Shown here: positions 56,543-64,000 of the stretch, piece by piece
Position numbering within the stretch: position 1 is the stretch's first letter
Layout of the letters: each line of letters starts with the position of its first letter
Source: Phallusia mammillata
Taxonomy: Eukaryota; Chordata; Ascidiacea; Phlebobranchia; Ascidiidae
Assembly: GCA_003260075.1 (NCBI GenBank)
Contig: QLIY01000040.1
Span: 77,512 to 141,511, forward strand
Direction of reading: 5' to 3'
DNA: 64,000 bases
Position numbers and translations under genes: made by a program
Notes under the pieces: model-generated
What the model was told of the DNA's origin: nothing
The model's input: the letters and a program-made list of their open reading frames with translations, nothing else
The model's database searches: none

Positions 56543-59317
56543 TAGGCTTGCCATATTTTTTTTACTTTAAACCGGGACACTTCCAAACAATTTTTTTCCC
56601 CTTTCTTCTGTGTTGGGGGAACAAAGGTTAGCATAGTAGGTGATATTACTGATATGAGACAACGCCGTCGCGACCTCTTCTGTACGATCTGCCTGAAGGT
56701 GGTTGACCTGATCATAATCAACAAAATCTGGCTGTGTATTTGCGAACGCAGCAGAAAACACAAACATTTTTAACGACATAAACATGCGGTATTTTTTACA
56801 TCAAAAACAGACGATACGATTTTTATCCTGAAAATGAAACTTACTGACAGGCGGAAGGCTGGGGTGGATACTGTCCAAAAAATACCCCCGTACACAAACA
56901 CAAGGAGTAAACCTTACAGACACAAACGAAACGCTACAATCACACAGCAAATAAATTACATTTTATTCATTTTTTAGCATTCCCATAAATTTGAGGAATA
57001 TTAAGCTAAAATCTATTGCGTTTCAACCACTACTCTACCACCTAACTTAAACGAACAACGATATCCGAATTACTCAACACAAAAAGCAAACACGCAATCA
57101 ATTTACATTTTGGACCAGTCGTATTTATCTGTACCTCGGACTTTTTTTAAGAACTCGTTGTTCGATTTAACTTTGTCATAAAAATCGCAGCATGACATAT
57201 TAGTGTTAATTTTGCATGTCAGAAGGGCTTTTACATTCTGCTCCAACATTCTGCTTTTATTGTCAGACCATATATTTTTCATAATGGAAAAAATTCTCTC
57301 CACCGGTGCCGAAGTCCCTGGTAAGCAAAATACAAATTCCATCACCTTTCGAAAGTTTGGAGTGAGTACATTTTTTTCTGAAAGGAAGGCAAACATCTCG
57401 ACCCACTTTTTTTCACAACATTTCTTTTTCCAGCTTTCGTTTTTATCATGTTGCGACAGATACCGTTTGATTAGCACATGCTCGTCGAAAAGGGAGTCGC
57501 TGTTGATTACCTGAATCCCAAACAGGGTGTTAATGTGCTCTGCCGATGAAAGAACACTAGGCCATGATATTTCATCTGCTTTTAGATCAATCCAAAGATG
57601 AGGTAACACATCTTTATAAGCATCCTCGTAAAGATCCAGATATGATAGGCATTTTTGATAAAATTCTGTTGTTTGTTTACGGAATACTTTTCCATCCACT
57701 TCCCCCGCGTTTTCCAACTTTTCTAAAAGACACAGTGCCTGGTAGGGAATGAAGCTGATCTCCTTCCTTTCACGTAAGTTTAATTTTAGTTCCGAAAGAA
57801 CGTTTGCCATATCTACAGCACTGGCATTTTCCTTTTCCAACTTCAAAATAATTTCGTTGAAGTACTTCAGTAAGCCGTGGACAAATTTCAAATAAAGCTC
57901 TTGCGATGGTTCTTCAAAACATCTTCTGATTAGTGTTGGGCAGCCTTCCTGGGAGTTAAAGTAACTTTTTAGAGCTTCAAACATATCAAGTATTCTTTGC
58001 AAAGCTGGTAACAAGGACAAAAATCTGGTGTTACCATGTTGCAAGATTCGCTGATATTCAATTTCGACAAAGTCGCAAAAATTTTTCAGTTCGGTAACGC
58101 GAACAGTGTAAATGTGGAAGTATTTGTAGATTTTTACTACAAGACTTTCCACACACACAGGCAATGTATCCACTGCGTGTTGGAGGCAGTTGTGAACAAT
58201 GTGAGCAGCACATCCAATGCCTATTATATTTCTTTTCAGGCTTTCCCTTACTTTGAAGAAAACGTTATTTTTCCCCTTTCTTTTTACACCGCCAAAGTTA
58301 GTATTGCAGTTGTCCGCACAGAATCCAACAAGTTTTTCTTTTAGCACATTTTGGTCAAGAATGGACACTAAGTAGTTGCTAAGTATTTCAGAAGTTTCAC
58401 CACCTAGTGATTTAAACTCCAACAGCTTTACTTTTACGCCCAAGTCGGGCACAAAGTAACGAACCACAACTGGAACAAGTTTGATCTCTTTTCTGTTCGA
58501 AGCATCGATTGTAACGGTGACAAAATTAGCCTTGTCTAACTCCAGCCGTAGTTCAGCCGCTAACATCGGCACAATACAATTAACAACCACTGATTCACAT
58601 TTTGTTTTTGCCAGGGAAAACTTCGGATCAAACAATTTTGCAATCAACTTGGACGTACAGTCACAACTTTTAAAGCTTTGTCCATGAATAGCAGTATGAA
58701 ACGCAAATGTAGCCTCTTTTGCTGCTGAGATTAAAGATTCGTTTGAATTGACCTTTTTGAAAAATGTTGTCAGTTGAGTTGACGACGCTGCTGCCTCAAT
58801 GGAAGTTTTGTGCCTTTTGGTTTCCAAATGTTCTTTGATATCTGATCGACCACCATGACAAATTGAAAAAACAGACCGACAACGATCACAGTGAACCTTG
58901 TCATCATGCGTCTCTCGTATATATGGGTAGTCTATTTTGAGCTGACTAGTTAATTTACATTTTCTTTTAGGCATTTTCGAAATATTTTAGCAGTCTGATT
59001 GTCACACTTTAAAGTGCTTCACAAATCTAGCAAACTATCTTGCAGCCAACTATACTTATCCAATGAAAGCAGGAACAATCAACTCACAATTATACAGTGA
59101 TGTAACAATGCCACTTTCATCAAAATAAATGTAGTGAACAACAAACCAAAGCACGACAATCCACTTTTAATAGCAACACAGGTGAGAGTCAATTAAACGT
59201 ACCGGATGGCTGCATAAACTTAAAAAAACGGGACATATCGGCTAACCGGGCGGGACACCGGGACAGACCCTTAAAACCGGGACAGTCCCGGCTAAACCGG
59301 GACGTATGGCAAGCCTA
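56543..59317 (-). mobile_element. Complete hAT transposon
   Basis: 2775 bp. Perfect 13-bp inverted ends TAGGCTTGCCATA and TATGGCAAGCCTA. Perfect 8-bp target duplication TTAATAAA (56535-56542, 59318-59325). The right end carries several CCGGGAC subterminal repeats, the left end one. Encodes an uninterrupted transposase, so it may be autonomous. It lies in the flank of one tandem unit and is absent from the equivalent places in the other units. Confidence 0.95.
57103..58974 (-). CDS. hAT-family transposase
   Basis: Intact single-exon ORF of 623 residues. A BED-type zinc finger lies near the N-terminus (C29, C32, H49, H55). The RNase-H-like core follows, with VTIDAS near 153 (first catalytic Asp) and GFCADNCNTNFGG near 220 (second). 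The CAAHIVHNCLQHA motif comes next. The C-terminal dimerisation domain reads LPGTSAPVERIFSIMKNIWS. It binds element ends and catalyses cut-and-paste transposition in the nucleus. Differs from the GTF2IRD2-like remnant at 36248. The segment between it and the left end (56567-56785) holds a short ORF of no clear meaning. Confidence 0.93.
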   Translation of the reverse strand: MPKRKCKLTSQLKIDYPYIRETHDDKVHCDRCRSVFSICHGGRSDIKEHLETKRHKTSIEAAASSTQLTTFFKKVNSNESLISAAKEATFAFHTAIHGQSFKSCDCTSKLIAKLFDPKFSLAKTKCESVVVNCIVPMLAAELRLELDKANFVTVTIDASNRKEIKLVPVVVRYFVPDLGVKVKLLEFKSLGGETSEILSNYLVSILDQNVLKEKLVGFCADNCNTNFGGVKRKGKNNVFFKVRESLKRNIIGIGCAAHIVHNCLQHAVDTLPVCVESLVVKIYKYFHIYTVRVTELKNFCDFVEIEYQRILQHGNTRFLSLLPALQRILDMFEALKSYFNSQEGCPTLIRRCFEEPSQELYLKFVHGLLKYFNEIILKLEKENASAVDMANVLSELKLNLRERKEISFIPYQALCLLEKLENAGEVDGKVFRKQTTEFYQKCLSYLDLYEDAYKDVLPHLWIDLKADEISWPSVLSSAEHINTLFGIQVINSDSLFDEHVLIKRYLSQHDKNESWKKKCCEKKWVEMFAFLSEKNVLTPNFRKVMEFVFCLPGTSAPVERIFSIMKNIWSDNKSRMLEQNVKALLTCKINTNMSCCDFYDKVKSNNEFLKKVRGTDKYDWSKM

Positions 59318-59325
59318 TTAATAAA

Positions 59326-59719
59326 CCAACTCCTGGCCTGTGCAACTAATTAAACTAAAAGATCCACGACCTTTTAAAAATGAAAAAATATTAAATGAAA
59401 CATCTTACAGACGTCAACGCATTTGTGTTGTCACAAAAGGTTAAGCTTAGTTTTATATTCGCCACAGTACATTATGTAAAACTCGGAGGAAATATTTTGA
59501 TGTCAGGCAATGTTTATTGGCACATTTTATGCCATCACAAGTTACAAACAGCGGCGGTTGTTCTCGTATAAAAACAAACCTACAAGTTAAAAAGTTTCCG
59601 GCGTACTTGGTAAGTACATTTTCAAATTCTTCAAACCGATTCCTTATGAATATGTGGAAATTTATGCAAAGTATCATAAAAACATGTAGGTTAGGTGACA
59701 AATTTATTTGTTGTCATGG
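59326..59719. other. Flank between hAT and transporter remnant 10
   Basis: No gene recognised. The last 30 bp before 59720 (TTATTTGTTGTCATGGGTTT) match the 3' ends of neighbouring transporter genes. Confidence 0.5.
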
Positions 59720-60249
59720 GTTTTGCCACCCAAATGGTAACAAAAGTTTCGTCCACAGGAAAGGTTGTTTGCATCGTAACGTCCAACAACACGATCATTG
59801 CAATTTGTCTAAAAAATCCAAGCAACACGTTGCCAGCAAATAATACACGATATTGAGCAAAGTACACTCCAAGAAATATGGTGACGCTGGATAAAAAGGA
59901 TAAAAACATGCTAGAAATTATAAGTGAGTCGTATTTTTTGTACAAGTCTACCAGTTTAGCACCTACGAATGCTCCTATCAAGCAACCACCTGAAAAGAAA
60001 CACATAATATAGACACCAATGATGTCCGCATTTTTAATGATGCTATTATTTAGTTTGAAATTTCGAATAATCTGAGACATCATAGTAAACTCAACTGTCG
60101 GTAACATTGCGGCTATACTTAAGATAAGCATAGCCAAAATAAAAGTTTGGTTTGAAAAAATAATTTTCATTTGCTTCCAACACTCTCCCGATTTAGGAAT
60201 GGATTGGGCAGAATTTCGCTTCAGCAGTTGAGCTCGAGTGGGTGGTTTA
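59720..60249 (-). pseudogene. SLC49-like remnant 10
   Basis: Only the middle of the gene survives, in frame: KPPTRAQLLKRNS at 60248, TMMSQIIRNFK, GAKLVDLYKKYDS, TTFPVDETFVTIW. It then jumps straight to the last codons (VAKPMTTNK), deleting helices 11 and 12. The first half is missing. The upstream break at 60249/60250 coincides with the start of the next tandem unit (TTTAAAAATACTGG), so it was lost in the duplication event. Confidence 0.88.
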
Positions 60250-61209
60250 CTTTAAAAATACTGGTATAAACCGAGCAACTGAATCAAGTTCATTGTCGAT
60301 TAACAAGGTCCATTGTGCGAAACAATTACATAGTATATACTATGGAGGGAAAACACTTGCAGAATGAAAGCTGGACTACAGTTGCTGTTGTCTTTTTGTT
60401 AGTTGGGGTGCTTACTGGTTTATCTCTTGTAGACTATTTTAGAATTAGTTGTCGGTCATTTTCCTTATTAGTGGAGTGAGTTATTGGTAGTGCCATGTAT
60501 ACCTCACGCATATAGCTGGCGTAATCTGATTGTTTACACTAAAAAATCCATGACGAGATTAACTGTCATTCTTTGATCCCACGTTGCAAAATGGCACTTG
60601 TGTTATAAACGACAAAAGATAATCTATACCCATGTGTTGGGTTGCTATACAAGCTTACTAGGTGGATAGCTATCAGCTGAATTTAGTCCAGGATCCCTAC
60701 CTTAAACGAAGATAATTATAGTCAAAGGGACTCTTTGTCTAAACACCGTATTAAGACGAACCAGTTTGTTTCTCGACCAAATTTAGTAAGAAACCTCATC
60801 AAAGATAACAAAAAAATGAAAACAATGCGTGTCGCCTTCATGAAAGGGCATAGTTATACGCAATTTCAACCATTTGAAAATAGTATTGTGTTTTGGTACT
60901 GATTATATTTTTTCTAATGGTAACAAAAGACCAAACGTAGAACATACTGTATATATCAGTTGTTTTTTTGTGATTAGTTGCTTCACATCAAATTCTTGAA
61001 ATATATTTTCTGTTAAATAGGTTAAATGTGAAAAAATACTGGAAACAGGATTTTCTGCATTTAGGCAAGCAGCAAACATGCACGTGGTAAAGTTCAAATC
61101 GTAAGTACATACATACCAACATACTTCACAACGATGTCAATTAAATAAAAGTTGGTATGACCAAAGTATTAGTAAAAATAACTTTCACTGAAACAGTTTA
61201 GTGACAAAC
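60250..61209. other. Tandem-unit flank, 3' of transporter 11
   Basis: Homologous to 55605-56500 without its hAT-type insertion, and contains the empty site GTATAAAC at 60264-60271. No gene. Confidence 0.6.
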
Positions 61210-62652
61210 TTATTTGTTGTCATGGGCTTTGCCACCTAAAAGGGAAACACTTTCAGTTACCTCCAAGTTAATGTCGTAATTCGACGAGGCTAAAATGCGG
61301 CTGTTTTTAGGCGACACAAAACATGAGAATACTGCGCCAAATAAAAATACAATGCTTTGAAAAGTTACAACACTTAACCCACCAAGAGAGTTAAAAAGAA
61401 CTCGGCCAATTTCGCCATATATTATCCCCGTTGGAATGACAAGGCCAACTACCCAAATAGTAACAAAAGTTTCGTCCGCAGGAAAGGTTGTTTGCGTTGT
61501 AACGTCATCTAAAACGACAACTGCAACTTGGGTAAAAAATCCAAGCAAAGAGTTACCAACATATAATACACGATATTGTGCAAAGTACACTCCTAAAAAT
61601 ATTCCGACGCTTGATAAAAAGGATAAAAACATGCTAAATATGATAATTCTGTCGTATTTTTTGTACAAGTCTACCAGTTTAGCACCTGCCAATGTTCCTA
61701 TCAAACAACCACCCGAATAGAAACACATAACATTAACGCCAATGATGTCGGCATTTGCAGTAACAGTATTTTTCCCTTTAAATTGTCGAATAATCTGAGA
61801 CATCATAGTAAATTCAACTGTAGGCAACATCACAGCAATGCTTATGATCAACATTGCCAAAATAAATGTTTTGTTGGAAAAAATAATTTTCATTTGGTTC
61901 CAACATTCTTCCCATTTAGGAATGGATTTGATAGAATTTCGCTTTAGCAGTTGGGCTCGAGTTGGTGGTTTTGGGGGAAGATCTGTAAGAAAGATCCCTA
62001 GAATAATAGCGGCGAGGACAGATACCACAGCACACACGCTGTAGAATACGATCAATGCGTGCTTGTTTTTGTTCAGCTCAATATCTAAATAAGACTGCGA
62101 GGTATTACTAAATTTTAGTGTCATGATATGGGACGGGACGATCAGACCAATAATGTAACCAACATAGTATCCAGCGAGATTAACTCCAATAGCCATTCCT
62201 ATTTGATTCTCTGGAAACCAGAAAACGGCAAATGTTGGTGGTGTAATGGTGATCACCTGGTTGGCAAAGCCATTCACCAATTGTCCGCATATACTTACGA
62301 CAAATAAACGTTGATCAATCATTGAAACCGCGAACAACGTGAAGCCCAGTGCATTTGCACTAGCTGCAAAAACTGATATCAGTTTAAAACCAACCAAGCG
62401 CCTGAAACTCAACAAGGCAATTGGAACAGTTGTAAATATCAGCACAGCCTGGTAGGCGATGGTCATCCAGTCGACTTGCACGTAGGTGACGTGGAAGTAA
62501 GCGACAAAAAAGTTGTTAACTTGGCCAAATACAGCGAACGATATGCCAGAAATTAGCTGGATCTGTGTAAGCATTGCAAGAAAGAACCAACGACGTTTAA
62601 AAAGTTCCGTGCCATTATCGCTGTCACTGTTGGTGCCGACTATTGACATCAT
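61210..62652 (-). CDS. SLC49-like 12-helix transporter 11
   Basis: Intact single-exon gene, 480 residues from the ATG at 62652 (MMSIVGTNSDSDNGTELFKR); an in-frame upstream start would add 17 residues without family support. Contains FKRRWFF, QVDWMT, FWFPENQIGMA, LPPKPPTRAQ, GAKLVDLYKKYDR and TTFPADE (Ala for the usual Val/Ile). Last complete member of the array. Substrate unknown. Confidence 0.9.
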   Translation of the reverse strand: MMSIVGTNSDSDNGTELFKRRWFFLAMLTQIQLISGISFAVFGQVNNFFVAYFHVTYVQVDWMTIAYQAVLIFTTVPIALLSFRRLVGFKLISVFAASANALGFTLFAVSMIDQRLFVVSICGQLVNGFANQVITITPPTFAVFWFPENQIGMAIGVNLAGYYVGYIIGLIVPSHIMTLKFSNTSQSYLDIELNKNKHALIVFYSVCAVVSVLAAIILGIFLTDLPPKPPTRAQLLKRNSIKSIPKWEECWNQMKIIFSNKTFILAMLIISIAVMLPTVEFTMMSQIIRQFKGKNTVTANADIIGVNVMCFYSGGCLIGTLAGAKLVDLYKKYDRIIIFSMFLSFLSSVGIFLGVYFAQYRVLYVGNSLLGFFTQVAVVVLDDVTTQTTFPADETFVTIWVVGLVIPTGIIYGEIGRVLFNSLGGLSVVTFQSIVFLFGAVFSCFVSPKNSRILASSNYDINLEVTESVSLLGGKAHDNK

Positions 62653-62904
62653 AAAATGTCTACCAAACAATGTGATGCAATATGTTAAACAGCACTTGCG
62701 CACCAGGTTTTAGTGATAGAAAGTCAATGATAAGATAAAAGTTGCAATTGGGAAAATCAGATAAAGCCTATCGTTTCAATTACTGTTGTTTAACTATACC
62801 AACGCGCCTTTAAGAAGAAAATATAATGCTGTAGTTAAAAGCAGTTCACATTTTAGAAAGCAAAAACACACATAGGGCTGGTACTCCAAAATTTAAACCT
62901 AAAC

Positions 62905-63081
62905 CAGTGGTTGGATTTAGCCGGTCGCACCGGTTCTATAGAACCGTCTCACAAAATTGTATGAGGTCAGCAAACCGGTTAGCGTTACTGGTTACTTTCT
63001 ATGACTTTTTGTAACTGAACCGGCTGAAAAAAATGACTTTTGTGATAGAACCGGCGACAAAAAATTTGAATCCCACCACTG
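62905..63081. mobile_element. hAT-type MITE (CAGTGGTGGGATT)
   Basis: 177 bp with ends CAGTGGTTGGATT and AATCCCACCACTG (one mismatch). Perfect 8-bp target duplication ACCTAAAC (62897-62904, 63082-63089). Same family as the fragment at 1-89, which lies in inverse orientation at the other end of the window. Confidence 0.93.
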
Positions 63082-64000
63082 ACCTAAACGCTTAATCGCT
63101 TGTTTAATATGCAGAAACTGAGAAAACAAACAAAATGCAGCTACCATTTCTATACTGACACCTTAATCTATAATGGCGCAGGTATAATTTCCGTACCCTA
63201 CAAGTACATCGACATGTTACCCGACATACCGGTTTTGATATTAATGGGTTATAGGCTCAAAACATCCGCAAACAATGCTGTCGTTCAGCTGTTGAGTAAT
63301 TGGGCTGAAGCAAGCCAACCCCACATACGCGTTGTAGTTTTGTTGCATTCCCCATCTTGCAGATGGTGATCAGTAGGGCGATTATTTTTTGATCTAAAAA
63401 ACGAAACATTTTGACCTACAAATTGAAAATTTTTGACTTTAAAAAACTTTTTTTTGACAAAATTTTGACCTATGAAGAATTTAAGTAGTTAAATTACGCA
63501 TTACTGTACAAAAAGTTTAAAATATGGCTGTAGGCTAATCTAACTAGAGGGAAAAATGCGCAAAAGTCTAACTCAGCGGTTCCCAAACTTTTCTAAAAAT
63601 TTGGCCTGGTGGACCCTTTGCAATTATTTTGATATTTCGCGGCCCTATAAAAATCAAATGGTTTTCAAACTTTTTCATTGTTTTTTTTTTCAAAACGGTC
63701 ACTTTGCCAATATATCGAGGACTCGCGGACCTTAAGCCTGAAGGTGTATTTTAGCAATACGAAAGTTGATTTACAGAATTTTAGCTTATTAGGTATGCAA
63801 AATTACACATAACAACGATCCAAAGACGGTTTGTGACATCACAGACAAGACAGAAAACATTACGATAGTGCGCAAACAATTGCATTCTTGATAGTTGTCA
63901 TGCAATAAAGGCTATCTATTGTATAGTAATGGAGGCAGTGGATCTCTAATTGTACTTTGATTTAAACCTATTCAGTGACACAAATTGACGCCAAATAAGA
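63082..64000. other. Intergenic, right end of window
   Basis: No gene recognised; the 89-residue ORF at 63100-63369 has no family features and overlaps a repeat shared with 42100-42180. A hAT end is listed separately. Confidence 0.5.
63574..63740. mobile_element. hAT element end, fragment
   Basis: Begins CAGCGGTTCCCAAAC followed by TGGTGGACC and GCGGCCC motifs, as in CAGTGGTTCCCAAC-type elements; related to the end at 39932. A matching right end was not found. Confidence 0.5.

Noticed and set aside
63100-63369. 89-residue plus ORF as a gene
   Set aside because: No domain, signal peptide or splice context; part is a dispersed repeat also near 42100.

Overview
The window looks like nuclear DNA of a metazoan, most likely an ascidian tunicate or a comparably compact, AT-rich and very heterozygous marine invertebrate. 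The pointers are clear orthologues of two animal housekeeping genes (LENG1, ANKRD13C), spliced genes with GT-AG introns, animal-type C-type-lectin receptors, and dense hAT-type DNA transposons and MITEs. The species cannot be named from the sequence alone.

Layout. 1-5.4 kb: LENG1 and ANKRD13C, both on the minus strand. 5.4-21.8 kb: a receptor block. Two C-type-lectin-domain (CTLD) type I membrane receptors lie head to head (minus 8330-5402, plus 10231-18718). Each has a signal peptide, one CTLD, a Thr-rich mucin-like stalk, one membrane helix and a long tyrosine-bearing tail. The first carries four YxxM motifs, the second a proline motif and terminal tyrosines. A third membrane-receptor gene of the same kind follows (20319-21745), with only its stalk, helix and tail recognised. 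23.4-62.7 kb: an array of twelve intronless SLC49-like (FLVCR/MFSD7/DIRC2 family) 12-helix transporter loci in both orientations. Five are intact, one is interrupted only by assembly junctions, two are disrupted by single frameshifts and four are remnants or truncated. The array grew by an inverted duplication (arms about 30.5-33.6 and 36.9-39.5 kb) and by tandem duplication of units of several kb from 48.5 to 62.7 kb.

Mobile DNA. An intact hAT transposon (56543-59317) has 13-bp inverted ends, an 8-bp target duplication and an uninterrupted 623-residue transposase. At least six MITE-type or internally gapped elements have recognisable 8-bp target duplications, and two of these have an unoccupied paralogous site elsewhere in the window. 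There is also a 5'-truncated tRNA-type SINE.

Not covered by simple ORF calling: a two-exon gene for a 63-residue secreted peptide (44943-44556, minus), and a 25-nt GT-AG segment in the first CTLD gene that sits at the same position and phase as a 474-nt intron in its sister gene.

Assembly quality matters here. Runs of about 9-12 C (always C on the plus strand, never G) mostly sit between two near-identical copies of flanking sequence. They read as unmerged haplotype overlaps joined by filler. Longer C runs (55-148) and single n bases look like gap filler too. Several apparent duplications and frame breaks are therefore probably artefacts and are flagged. Splice models were built by hand from GT/AG sites, phase and homology; all exon lengths sum to whole codons.
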